Shown: in pieces, positions 1 to 6,472 of the stretch
Layout: each line of letters begins with the position of its first letter
How positions within the stretch are numbered: position 1 is the stretch's first letter
Assembly (NCBI RefSeq): GCF_049608145.1
Contig: NZ_JBMYXF010000061.1
Location: 1 to 16,424 of the forward strand
Length of the DNA: 16,424 nucleotides
Direction: 5' to 3'
Source: Halocynthiibacter sp049608145
GTDB taxonomy: Bacteria; Pseudomonadota; Alphaproteobacteria; Rhodobacterales; Rhodobacteraceae
The notes under the pieces: generated by a model
What the model was told of the DNA's origin: nothing
Databases searched by the model: none
What the model saw: only the letters and a program-made list of their open reading frames with translations
Position numbers and translations under genes: made by a program

Positions 1-504
1 GATGGTTACTTGGTCGCCGTCTGCGGAGGCGTCGTCTTTTGCTTCAAAGTTCTGTGCATTCTCTGCCAGACCTTCAAGCGCTTCGGTGACAGCAGCGTCG
101 TCTGCTTTCACAACCAGTTTCTCAAGCGCAACACCTTTTAGGTCTACGTCTGGGATGGTTGGCAGAGCTTCGTAAGACATAGCAACTTCGACGTCGTCGC
201 CTTCTTTCCAGTTCTCATTGGTCATTTTAACGTCTGGCTGCAGGGCAGGGCGATCACCGGATTCCTCAAAGTGCTTGTTCATCGCACCGTCGATGGTTTC
301 CTGCATTGCTTCGCCGATTACGCGCTGACCGAACTGCTTTTTCAGCAGAGCCATAGGAACTTTACCTTTGCGGAAGCCCTTCATCTCAACTTCTGGCTGG
401 GCTTCAACCAGCTTTTCGTTAACTTTGGCATCCAGCTCAGCAGCGGAAAGTGTGATGGTGTAGGCGCGTTTCAGGCCTTCGTTCAGGGTCTCGGTGACCT
501 GCAT
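1..504 (-). CDS. tig: Trigger factor, N-terminal part (runs off the window)
   Basis: Ribosome-associated chaperone and peptidyl-prolyl isomerase that binds nascent chains at the exit tunnel. The first 168 residues are visible and the rest lies left of the window. The ribosome-docking signature GFRKGKVP is at residues 43-50, in the helix-loop-helix that contacts L23. The protein begins MQVTETLNEGLKRAYTI, and residues 110-168 lead toward the PPIase (FKBP-like) domain. The ATG at 504 is preceded on the minus strand by AAGGACG about 7 bases upstream, which supports this start. Family assignment is firm; only the completeness of the gene cannot be judged. Confidence 0.95.
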   Translation of the reverse strand, partial: MQVTETLNEGLKRAYTITLSAAELDAKVNEKLVEAQPEVEMKGFRKGKVPMALLKKQFGQRVIGEAMQETIDGAMNKHFEESGDRPALQPDVKMTNENWKEGDDVEVAMSYEALPTIPDVDLKGVALEKLVVKADDAAVTEALEGLAENAQNFEAKDDASADGDQVTI

Positions 505-574
505 GTCAGTCGTCCTTATTCGTTGGAAAAGCCACACAGCCGCAGTCCGGCGCGAGGCACGTAATTCAGGGCAC

Positions 575-603
575 CTTTTAGGGTGCAGGGGGCTTGCACG
601 CAA
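575..603 (-). promoter_or_regulatory. Candidate sigma-70 promoter of tig
   Basis: On the minus strand a -35 box TTGCGT (complement of 598-603) and a -10 box TAAAAG (complement of 575-580) are separated by 17 bases, about 70 bases upstream of the tig start. The same layout, TTGCGC-17-TATAAG, precedes rpsF. Prediction by eye only. A short GCACC/GGTGC hairpin at 571-586 overlaps the -10 box. Confidence 0.4.
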
Positions 604-734
604 GGGGCAATTCGGGGCCCGCGAAGATGTTACTTTGTGTTTGGCGCATCTGGATTTATTCTTTGCCGAATTGCGGGGTCAGAAACGCAACTATGGAAGC
701 TGCACTATGGCCTATTTTGAAAGGAAAATTGACG

Positions 735-1238
735 ATGAAATTTTTTAATCTCGGTGTAATCTCTGTGTGTGTTTTCACCGCTAATTCGGCCTTTGCAGAG
801 ATGCAGGTGACACTTGGTGGAAATTGGGATGGGAACCGTGTGCCGGAGGGACAGCAATGTACGTTGTTTGGCGGGAGTGGGGCCACCCCGCCGATGCAGA
901 TTTCGGGGCTGCCTGCGGGCACTGTCATGATTGTTGCCGAATATAATGATCGTAGTTATCAGCCTTTATCGCGAAATGGTGGACATGGAACAATTGGTTA
1001 TCAGGTGTCCGGGAGTTCTGCCAACTTGCCTAGAGTGCCGGGCCTAACGGATCGCAATCTGCCACATGGCGTGCAGATTTTGAAAAAGGCGCGCGGCACG
1101 GGGCGCTATGCATCTGATGGGTACCTGCCGCCGTGTTCTGGCGGGCGGGGCAATCGGTATTCTGTTGATCTGAAGGCGGTGGATGCCGCTGGAAATATAT
1201 TAGACGAACTGAAGCACGTCGCGATCGGGCGTTACTAA
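735..1238 (+). CDS. Exported protein, possibly a divergent PEBP-like domain
   Basis: Protein of 167 residues beginning MKFFNLGVISVCVFTANSAFA with a predicted signal peptide cleaved after AFA (residue 21), so probably periplasmic. The start at 735 is chosen because AAGGAAAA lies just upstream and the signal peptide begins there; an upstream in-frame ATG at 594 would only add an unlikely leader. The mature part has two cysteines (42 and 134) and the stretch GYLPPCSGGRGNRYSVDLKA (129-148), which recalls the PPxGxxHRY-type ligand loop of phosphatidylethanolamine-binding (YbhB/RKIP) proteins. An earlier MQISGLPAGT (54-63) resembles their SGxPAGT strand. The usual DPD motif is not visible, so the family call is tentative. 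Single gene, convergent with the lipoprotein gene and sharing a terminator with it. Confidence 0.75.
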   Translation: MKFFNLGVISVCVFTANSAFAEMQVTLGGNWDGNRVPEGQQCTLFGGSGATPPMQISGLPAGTVMIVAEYNDRSYQPLSRNGGHGTIGYQVSGSSANLPRVPGLTDRNLPHGVQILKKARGTGRYASDGYLPPCSGGRGNRYSVDLKAVDAAGNILDELKHVAIGRY

Positions 1239-1260
1239 CACATCATCAATATGCATAAAT

Positions 1261-1293
1261 AAAGCCCGCACAGTTAATACCTGTGCGGGCTTT
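1261..1293. terminator. Bidirectional terminator between convergent genes
   Basis: Perfect 13-bp stem AAAGCCCGCACAG / CTGTGCGGGCTTT with a 7-base loop, lying 22 bases after the exported-protein gene and 26 bases after the convergent lipoprotein gene. The T-rich run is better on the minus strand (TTTATTTATG) than on the plus strand (TTTGTCC). Confidence 0.85.
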
Positions 1294-1319
1294 GTCCGTC
1301 GTGTGTTGTCTGTTTTGGG

Positions 1320-1688
1320 TTATCCGATGACCGGATGTCCACGGCCCATCATGCAACGGATGATAACGTCACGGCGCAAACCATCCAGTTCTTCGCTGGC
1401 TTCTGCGGCCCCAACCAGCCCACCGACAGCCGCCCCGATCAAGGCGTCGTCCAATTTGTCGGACCCGCTGGTTGTTCCGCCAATCAGCCCCCCCACAACC
1501 GCGCCACCGATGGCACCGCGGCACAGGTCTTCGGCGCGGTAGTTTTCTGCAATCGCACGACATTGCGCAAGGTCGCCGTTGTAAGACGCGTTTGCCGTAC
1601 CATCCAGGGTAAGGGGGCGATCCACTTCGCTTTGGCCACAGGCGGCGGCGGTCAGAATGAGGCCGGTAAGAAGAGTAGCTCTGATCAT
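1320..1688 (-). CDS. Small lipoprotein with glycine-zipper segments
   Basis: Protein of 122 residues beginning MIRATLLTGLILTAAACGQSE. The hydrophobic leader ends in AAAC, a loose lipobox (Ala rather than Leu at -3) with Cys17 as the likely lipidated residue. Two glycine-rich stretches, GAIGGAVVGGLIGG and IGAAVGGLVGAA, have the GxxxG spacing of glycine-zipper outer-membrane proteins and could insert in or oligomerise at a membrane. The ATG at 1688 has GGAAA a few bases upstream. Cys42, Cys56 and Cys112 could form disulfides. Probably an envelope-structure protein; no specific function is assigned. It is divergent from the DUF2975-like gene across a 207-base AT-rich spacer. Confidence 0.8.
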   Translation of the reverse strand: MIRATLLTGLILTAAACGQSEVDRPLTLDGTANASYNGDLAQCRAIAENYRAEDLCRGAIGGAVVGGLIGGTTSGSDKLDDALIGAAVGGLVGAAEASEELDGLRRDVIIRCMMGRGHPVIG

Positions 1689-1782
1689 GTCGTTTCCTTT
1701 GTTTCGTATCGAAAGTTGGGCGCAGCCCGCTTGATTGATAGCGGCGATATAGTTTGGATAATTTTCGATTACAAGTAATTAA

Positions 1783-1799
1783 TTTATGTAAAACATAAA
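1783..1799. promoter_or_regulatory. Perfect dyad, candidate operator
   Basis: TTTATGT-AAA-ACATAAA is a 17-bp perfect dyad in the AT-rich spacer between the divergent lipoprotein and DUF2975-like/XRE genes, 97 bases before the latter. It could be a binding site for the XRE protein encoded by that operon or another dimeric regulator. Not tested. Confidence 0.35.
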
Positions 1800-1895
1800 A
1801 AGAGGAATGAATTACGAAAACGCCTCTGCTTGACCCTTCTGTTGGGCTATGCCAATGTCTGGCAAGATAGTTCCATATGAAATACAGGTGTCCTG

Positions 1896-2408
1896 ATGGC
1901 CATTTTTGCGCGTCTGATCATGATTGTTGTTCTGACATTATTGCTGATCATCCTGCTGTTGACGGGGTTTTTGATCCTTGTGGATGAAGATTATTCTGCC
2001 TTGTATGACCTCGTGGACCTGGACGAAGATCTTCCAGCGGCTGGTTTGCACGCCGGAGTGTTTGGCTTGGTTGTGATGACATTGACCATTGCCTGTCTGA
2101 TGCGCGCGTTCTGGGCTGTGCACCGTATTATGCAGCGCTCTGTGCAAAGCGATTTTTTGAAACTTGCGGATCACCTGCGCATCTGCGCCTTTGCCGTGAT
2201 CGCCTTCTGGGTTGGCATTCAATTCCTGCTTGGACCGGTTTCTTTTGCATTGGTTGCGCATATTCCGGCTGACATTCGCCCGCCGGTAGATTACTTCCCG
2301 TTTGAGATGGAAGCGATCTATCTGGTCTTGGCGCTGCCGCTCTTGGTGACCGCATCCTCTCTGCGCAGGGCTGCAGAGATCGAAGAAGAAAACAGTCAAT
2401 TCTTATAG
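1896..2408 (+). CDS. DUF2975-like integral membrane protein
   Basis: Protein of 170 residues with four predicted membrane segments near residues 5-29, 52-74, 95-121 and 139-154, and a charged C-terminus (RRAAEIEEENSQFL). Size, four-helix layout and the gene immediately downstream, a small YozG-type XRE regulator, match the known pairing of DUF2975 membrane proteins with such regulators. Individual DUF2975 motifs cannot be confirmed by eye. The ATG at 1896 is preceded by AGGTG about 6 bases upstream. The stop is 12 bases before the XRE start, so the two are probably cotranscribed. The biological role of the pair is not known to me; a membrane sensor or partner for the regulator is an inference. 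Confidence 0.75.
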   Translation: MAIFARLIMIVVLTLLLIILLLTGFLILVDEDYSALYDLVDLDEDLPAAGLHAGVFGLVVMTLTIACLMRAFWAVHRIMQRSVQSDFLKLADHLRICAFAVIAFWVGIQFLLGPVSFALVAHIPADIRPPVDYFPFEMEAIYLVLALPLLVTASSLRRAAEIEEENSQFL

Positions 2409-2420
2409 GGGAGAGACCAG

Positions 2421-2633
2421 GTGCCGATTGAAATCAATCTCGACCTGATGCTGGTGAAACGCAAAACGTCTTCGCGTGAATTGGCCGCCGCGATCGGCCT
2501 GTCCGAAACCAACTTGAGTCTTCTGAAAAGTGGTAAGGTGAAAGGCGTGCGGTTCAACACGCTGGAAGCCATCTGCAAACACCTCGACTGTCAGCCCGGC
2601 GACATTTTGGAATATGTATCTGACGAAGGCTGA
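2421..2633 (+). CDS. Small XRE/Cro-type helix-turn-helix regulator (YozG-like)
   Basis: Protein of 70 residues that is almost entirely a Cro/C1-type HTH. SSRELAAAIGLSETNLSLLKSGKVKGVRF (about 17-45) gives the two HTH helices, and FNTLEAICKHLDCQPGDILEY (45-65) is the typical C-terminal helix pair of this short family. It starts with GTG at 2421, with GGGGAGAG ending about 6 bases upstream. Cotranscribed with the membrane protein before it. Likely a DNA-binding regulator, perhaps of its own operon through the dyad at 1783-1799 (inference). Confidence 0.88.
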   Translation: MPIEINLDLMLVKRKTSSRELAAAIGLSETNLSLLKSGKVKGVRFNTLEAICKHLDCQPGDILEYVSDEG

Positions 2634-2818
2634 TACGAACAGAACTTGTTGAATTTGCTTTCATTATCGGCATGCAGCGTTGCTGCAAGGGGCAGCATTA
2701 TGTTTAAGTTTATTTATGAAAACCAGTGATGGCTGGCCGCAGGCGGACTTTTGATCGTCGCGCATGATGCGATGGTATCTGTCCCCTTCGCTCTGTTGGG
2801 GAGGGCAGGATGGGTAAT

Positions 2819-2854
2819 CTGCGCCATGCCCGAAAAGGGATGGGCAGGGCGCAG
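2819..2854. terminator. Long GC-rich hairpin downstream of the NTF2-like gene
   Basis: Arms 2819-2831 (CTGCGCCATGCCC) and 2842-2854 (GGGCAGGGCGCAG) pair over 13 positions with one mismatch and a 10-base loop. It lies 12 bases after the stop of the minus-strand NTF2-like gene. There is no clear T-run on either strand, so it is either a weak terminator or an RNA-stabilising or repeat-type structure. The surrounding convergent spacer (2634-2866) holds no gene that I can support. Confidence 0.5.
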
Positions 2855-2866
2855 GGTTGATCCGGT

Positions 2867-3322
2867 TTACCTTGGGGCGTGGTTCGCGTGAGGCAGATCC
2901 ATTAGGATCTTCCATTCTCCATCGTCTTGCTTCTGAAGAACAACTACGGATAATCCACTATCTGTCACAGCTGTGCCATCCGGCGCGGTGCCGGTCATAG
3001 ACCAAGGAGCGATGTGCAGGGCGATGTTTCCGGTGATATGCAGATCCTCATAATCAAAGCGGATCTCTGGGCTGATGGCTGCAAATTCTGTATAGGCCGC
3101 TGTCAGCATGTCAGGGCCACGGAAATCTGTGTTGTTCAGAACCAGAAGCCCATCGTCGGAATAGCTGTTCACCACCGGGGCGACCTGACCATTTCCCAAA
3201 GCGGAAACCATGTCGTGTATAACATCCAGGGCGTCTTCGCAGGGATCGGCGTTCAGTTCGGTGCAGATGAAGGCCGCACCCATTGTAAGCGCAAGTGTGG
3301 CGGGTTTTGTGAAAGATGTCAT
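2867..3322 (-). CDS. Exported NTF2/SnoaL-like protein
   Basis: Protein of 151 residues starting MTSFTKPATLALTMGAAFIC with a signal peptide ending near LNADP (residue 25-26), so probably periplasmic. The mature region has the SnoaL/DUF4440 pattern: an N-terminal helix (ALDVIHDMVSALGNGQVAPV), then VNSYSDDGLLVLNNTDFRGPDML, DLHITGNIALHIAPWSMTGT and a final VVVLQKQDDGEWKILMDLPH strand pair. Such cone-shaped folds serve as small enzymes or binding proteins; the activity here is unknown. The frame is open further upstream to 3442, but that would cross the rplI terminator and the dyad. The ATG at 3322, with CAGGA about 9 bases upstream and a clean signal peptide, is therefore preferred. Confidence 0.82.
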   Translation of the reverse strand: MTSFTKPATLALTMGAAFICTELNADPCEDALDVIHDMVSALGNGQVAPVVNSYSDDGLLVLNNTDFRGPDMLTAAYTEFAAISPEIRFDYEDLHITGNIALHIAPWSMTGTAPDGTAVTDSGLSVVVLQKQDDGEWKILMDLPHANHAPR

Positions 3323-3370
3323 AGCCTGTGTCCTGTATAGCGTTTTGGAAGAACAGCTATAAATGGGGCA

Positions 3371-3392
3371 TCCTGACAGCATTCTGTCAGGA
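3371..3392. promoter_or_regulatory. 22-bp perfect dyad upstream of the NTF2-like gene
   Basis: TCCTGACAG-N4-CTGTCAGGA is a perfect 9-bp inverted repeat about 50 bases upstream of the minus-strand start at 3322 and 20 bases beyond the rplI terminator. Its position suits an operator overlapping the promoter of the NTF2-like gene. It has no T-run and is unlikely to be a terminator. The cognate regulator is unknown. Confidence 0.4.
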
Positions 3393-3406
3393 GAGGTCTG
3401 GGCGCA

Positions 3407-3439
3407 AAGAAAAAGCCCACACAAAACTGTGCGGGCTTT
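3407..3439 (-). terminator. Terminator of the rpsF-rpsR-rplI operon
   Basis: Stem 3412-3423 / 3428-3439 (AAAGCCCACACA / TGTGCGGGCTTT) with a 4-base loop. The single imperfect pair is a G-U wobble only when read on the minus strand, and the minus strand continues TTTTTCTTT, so it acts on rplI transcripts. It lies 24 bases after the rplI stop. Confidence 0.9.
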
Positions 3440-3462
3440 CAATTTTGTCAGGTCAGAGAAGC

Positions 3463-4080
3463 TTAAGCTTCGTCATCGCCTTCAGGTGTGGAAACGAGAC
3501 CGCTGTCGTCATCGTCGTCAGATGCGGCAGAGCCGATATCGTCGAACAGTTCAGCAATTTCGAATTCTGCTTCTGCTTCTGCTTCAGCGGCCAGTTCCTG
3601 AATGGATTTGCCGGAAGCCTGAAGTTCTGCTTCTTCTTCTGAACGGGCTACGTTCAGTTCGATTTCAGCAGAAACTTCAGCGTGCAGACGCACAGTCATG
3701 CGGTGCAGACCAAGGTCTTTGATTGGCGCAATCAGAGCGATCTGTTTGCGATCCAGAGAGAAACCGCCAGCTTCTGCAACTTCTGCTGCATCGCGTGGGG
3801 TTACAGAACCGTAAAGCGAGCCAGCGTCAGACGCGGAACGAATCACGATGAACTGTTGACCGTCAAGCTTTTCAGCCAAAGCAGCAGCTTCGTTTTTGGT
3901 TTCTAGGTTACGTGCTTCGAGCTGAACTTTCTGAGCTTCGAAAGTCGCAATGTTTGCTTTGGAAGCAGTCATAGCTTTTTTCTGTGGCAGCAGGAAGTTA
4001 CGGGCGTAACCAGCTTTTACGTCGACAACTTCGCCCATTTGGCCAAGTTTAGCGACACGTTCAAGAAGGATAACTTGCAT
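3463..4080 (-). CDS. rplI: 50S ribosomal protein L9 with extended acidic tail
   Basis: Binds 23S rRNA near domain V and affects frame maintenance. The N-terminal signature MQVILLERVAKLGQMGEVVDVKAGYARNFLLP (1-32) is diagnostic. A long connecting helix and the C-terminal RNA-binding domain (GSLYGSVTPRDAAE to about residue 145) follow. At 205 residues it is about 55 longer than the roughly 150-residue E. coli protein. The extra C-terminus is acidic (AEAEAEAEFEIAELFDD, then DDDDDSGLVSTPEGDDEA), as I understand to be common in Rhodobacteraceae. Last gene of the ribosomal operon, 11 bases after rpsR. Confidence 0.97.
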   Translation of the reverse strand: MQVILLERVAKLGQMGEVVDVKAGYARNFLLPQKKAMTASKANIATFEAQKVQLEARNLETKNEAAALAEKLDGQQFIVIRSASDAGSLYGSVTPRDAAEVAEAGGFSLDRKQIALIAPIKDLGLHRMTVRLHAEVSAEIELNVARSEEEAELQASGKSIQELAAEAEAEAEFEIAELFDDIGSAASDDDDDSGLVSTPEGDDEA

Positions 4081-4091
4081 CGGTCAGATCC

Positions 4092-4319
4092 TCACTTCAC
4101 AGCGTAAGGAAGCAGGGCGAGGAAGCGAGCGCGTTTGATAGCGCGGGCCAGCTCACGCTGTTTCTTTGCGGAAACTGCGGTGATACGGGAAGGAACGATT
4201 TTGCCGCGCTCAGAGATGTAGCGTTGCAGAAGACGTGTGTCTTTGTAATCGATCGCAGGTGCATTGTCGCCAGAGAACGGGCAAACTTTGCGACGGCGGA
4301 AAAATGGTTTAGAAGCCAT
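4092..4319 (-). CDS. rpsR: 30S ribosomal protein S18
   Basis: Binds with S6 to the central domain of 16S rRNA in the small-subunit platform. Protein of 75 residues, normal for the family. It carries the signatures FFRRRKVCPFSG (6-17), IDYKDTRLLQRYISERGKI (23-41) and RITAVSAKKQRELARAIKRARFLALLP (45-71). Middle gene of the rpsF-rpsR-rplI operon, starting 26 bases after rpsF. Confidence 0.97.
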   Translation of the reverse strand: MASKPFFRRRKVCPFSGDNAPAIDYKDTRLLQRYISERGKIVPSRITAVSAKKQRELARAIKRARFLALLPYAVK

Positions 4320-4345
4320 GATTTACAGTCCTTTGTTAAAGCTGA

Positions 4346-4699
4346 TTAGCGACGTTCGCGGCGTTCGCCACGTTCTTCGCGTTTCTGCATTTGTACGGAC
4401 GGCAGTTCTTTGTGCTCGTCAACTTTGATGGTCAACACGCGCATAACATCGTCGTGCAGACGCATCAGGCGTTCCATTTCTTGAATGGCTGGCGCTGGCG
4501 CATCAGAACGCAGATAGGCATAGTGGCCTTTGCGGTTCTTGTTGATTTTGTAAGCCATGGTTTTGACACCCCAGTACTCGGAATCAACGAGTTTACCTTC
4601 GTTGTCCGCAAGGACTGTGCCAAAATGTTCGATAAGACCTTCAGCTTGTGCGTTGGACAGATCCTGACGCGCAATGAAGACATGCTCATAAAGCGGCAT
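4346..4699 (-). CDS. rpsF: 30S ribosomal protein S6
   Basis: Partner of S18 in 16S rRNA binding. Protein of 117 residues beginning MPLYEHVFIARQDLSNAQAE. The family pattern WGVKTMAYKINKNRKGHYAYLR is in the middle, and a basic/acidic repeat tail, MQKREERGERRERR, ends it. The start at 4699 is chosen over an in-frame ATG 15 bases upstream because GGAG lies 5 bases before it and the MPLYEHV terminus is the normal one. First gene of the operon; transcription probably comes from the promoter at 4809-4837. Confidence 0.97.
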   Translation of the reverse strand: MPLYEHVFIARQDLSNAQAEGLIEHFGTVLADNEGKLVDSEYWGVKTMAYKINKNRKGHYAYLRSDAPAPAIQEMERLMRLHDDVMRVLTIKVDEHKELPSVQMQKREERGERRERR

Positions 4700-4808
4700 G
4701 TGTGCTCCGTTCATCTTTTCAGGCGCATTTCAAAGGGTGGGCCATTCACCGGATACGACCCATCCACGAGAGACTGCGCGGTTCATATATTTTGCATCCG
4801 GACGGCGC

Positions 4809-4837
4809 CTTATAGGGGGGAACGAAGGATGGCGCAA
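4809..4837 (-). promoter_or_regulatory. Candidate sigma-70 promoter of the rpsF operon
   Basis: Minus-strand -35 TTGCGC (complement of 4832-4837), 17-base spacer and -10 TATAAG (complement of 4809-4814), leaving a leader of roughly 100 bases before rpsF. It matches the predicted tig promoter in layout. Read by eye. Confidence 0.5.
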
Positions 4838-4954
4838 GCCTGTGTGTTTGCTTCTATGGTTTGATCGCCAAAGTGTCCAACGTCAGTAGCGGTTAGACAG
4901 ATTAAGGGGTTTTAACAAGGGATTGATCTGCCCCCGAAGCGTCCCTCAGATTAA

Positions 4955-5288
4955 TGTAGAGTTTGCTCAATCTTTGAAGGAGCAAATAAATGCGACAGAG
5001 TCGTTTTACTGAGGCCCAAGTTTTTGAGTTGCTCAAAGAGCAAGAAGCCTGAATGCCAACAGCTAAGGTGTGCCGCAAACTGGCCCTTTGGCGTTACGAT
5101 TACAACAACCTACTCGGGACATTGCTGCGCAATACCCTGCCAGGCAACGCATCAGACCACACTCATCGCTGGGAAACCAAACATCCGCCCAAGCGCGTCG
5201 AGGGCTTGAGTAATTTGAGGCCCCGCGCATGACGCGCTTGCCCAAATTGATGACGAAGAATATGAAATCTAACCCCACAAACTCTCGT
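4955..5288 (+). pseudogene. Internally deleted IS3-family insertion sequence remnant
   Basis: Relic of an IS3-type transposase. From 4990 the frame reads MRQSRFTEAQVFELLKEQEA, a stop (5050-5052, replacing the usual Gly codon), then MPTAKVCRK: the OrfA N-terminus. It jumps directly to LALWRYDYNN, the C-terminal region of OrfB. About 40 extra bases follow, then in another frame IRPHSSLGNQTSAQARRGLE with a stop at 5211-5213, and in a third frame AHDALAQIDDEEYEI ending at 5272. Some 900 bases of a normal element are thus missing, including the DDE core. AGAGTTTG at 4958-4965 recurs inverted at 5278-5285 and may be what is left of the terminal repeats. Non-functional; it marks the boundary between the ribosomal genes and the catabolic cluster. 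Confidence 0.8.
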
Positions 5289-5372
5289 TATGAATGAGGG
5301 AGCCTCGGGGGGGCAGGTCATGTCCTAAAGAAAAGTTGAGACAATGTATCAGTGCCTTGTCAGCTAACAATA

Positions 5373-6317
5373 TCAGAGATCTAGTACAATTTTATCGTAT
5401 TTTGCACGTGAGACGCAGACGCACATGAATTCGTTTGTAGCTTTCTCCTCTGGGGAGAGCATGCCGTCGCGATGGTCGACTTCACCTTCAATGACGTCAA
5501 CGATACAGGATCCGCATAGACCTTCGGAACAGCCAAAATCTACATGAATGCCTTGGTCTGATAACACACCTAAAATCGTTTCATCGGGGCCGATGGTGTA
5601 GGTATTTCCTGTGGATTGAATTTCCACATCGAAGCTTTTGTTTTCGCCTTCGGATAGTTCGGCGGCAGCCGCGAAACGTTCGAAATGGATGCATCCACCG
5701 CGCAAAGAACTGCCCGCATCCAGCAACGCATTCAGCATGGGTTCGGGACCGCAGGTGTAGATGTCAGAGCCAACGGGCAAAGTGTGCAGCACGGCGGGCA
5801 GGTCGATCATGCCATCTTGATCATCGCAATGCAGGCGGTACTGATCACGCAACTCAAGGGCTTGAAAGGCTGTGTCAAACGCCGCGAAATCCTTGCTACG
5901 TGTTAGGTAAAGCAGTTGAAAATCAGCACCTTGGTTCTTCAAAGCTTGTGCCATTGCGAAGATTGGGGTTGCACCAATACCGCCCGCCACCAGCAATTTG
6001 TGGCTTGAATTTTCTTCAAGGTGAAAATGGTTGCGCGGACCCCCAAGCTGCGCGATCGCGCCTTCTTCCAGCGCATGCATTGCCAAAGACCCACCACGGC
6101 CTTGGTCTTCGATTTTCACTGCAACATGAAGCGCGGTTGCATCCGCGTCCCACTTCCAAACTGAATATTGACGGACCAAATCAGATGACAAATGGATATC
6201 AATATGCGCTCCAGGTTCCAACCCTTCAAAGCTACCATATTGTTTTTCAAAACGAAAATCATAAGTGTCTGGGCTAAGTTGTGTTTTGCGCGTCAGTTGG
6301 GCGGGGGATCTGTTCAT
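5373..6317 (-). CDS. Rieske oxygenase reductase (FMN/NAD/[2Fe-2S], phthalate dioxygenase reductase type)
   Basis: Electron-transfer partner of a Rieske oxygenase, passing electrons from NAD(P)H through flavin to a plant-type [2Fe-2S] centre. Protein of 314 residues. The flavin-binding motif RQYS is at 49-52, GGIGATP of the nucleotide-binding domain at 112-118, TCGPEPM at 188-194, and the C-terminal ferredoxin domain has Cys263, Cys268, Cys271 and Cys299 or Cys301 (DFGCSEGLCGSC, then FMCVCVSRA). It ends KIVLDL, typical of the VanB/PDR/CntB/GbcB class. It is divergent from the LysR gene and separated by it from the oxygenase gene, which is the obvious partner. The substrate is set by the oxygenase, so no symbol is given. 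Confidence 0.92.
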   Translation of the reverse strand: MNRSPAQLTRKTQLSPDTYDFRFEKQYGSFEGLEPGAHIDIHLSSDLVRQYSVWKWDADATALHVAVKIEDQGRGGSLAMHALEEGAIAQLGGPRNHFHLEENSSHKLLVAGGIGATPIFAMAQALKNQGADFQLLYLTRSKDFAAFDTAFQALELRDQYRLHCDDQDGMIDLPAVLHTLPVGSDIYTCGPEPMLNALLDAGSSLRGGCIHFERFAAAAELSEGENKSFDVEIQSTGNTYTIGPDETILGVLSDQGIHVDFGCSEGLCGSCIVDVIEGEVDHRDGMLSPEEKATNEFMCVCVSRAKYDKIVLDL

Positions 6318-6398
6318 GCGATGTCCTTAGGTGGGGGGGGCGGGGTGAAAGCGGGACAAAAGCCGCATAAGAACGCAAAATCGCCGATTTCGCCCCTC

Positions 6399-6418
6399 GT
6401 ATTCAACAGGAAAAATAC
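6399..6418. promoter_or_regulatory. Candidate LysR-type binding site
   Basis: GTATT-N10-AATAC lies in the 155-base divergent spacer between the reductase and LysR genes, close to the T-N11-A dyads bound by LysR-family regulators. A second partial dyad (CTCA/TGAG) lies just downstream near 6418-6433. Its location would allow autoregulation and control of the reductase gene. Inference from position and symmetry only. Confidence 0.35.
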
Positions 6419-6472
6419 TCATACTAAGGTGAGACAGCCTAAACCGACCGAGCCGCCAGCAAGGAAATCACA

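Noticed and set aside
1335..1778. Plus-strand open frame opposite the lipoprotein gene
   Set aside because: Antisense to a gene with a clear leader, ribosome binding site and glycine-zipper pattern; no independent evidence.
2867..3442. Longer version of the NTF2-like protein starting at 3442
   Set aside because: Would start inside the rplI terminator, cross the 22-bp dyad and put the signal peptide in the middle; the start at 3322 is better.
5024..5209. Open frame across the left IS relic
   Set aside because: Runs in a frame that does not encode the recognisable transposase blocks.
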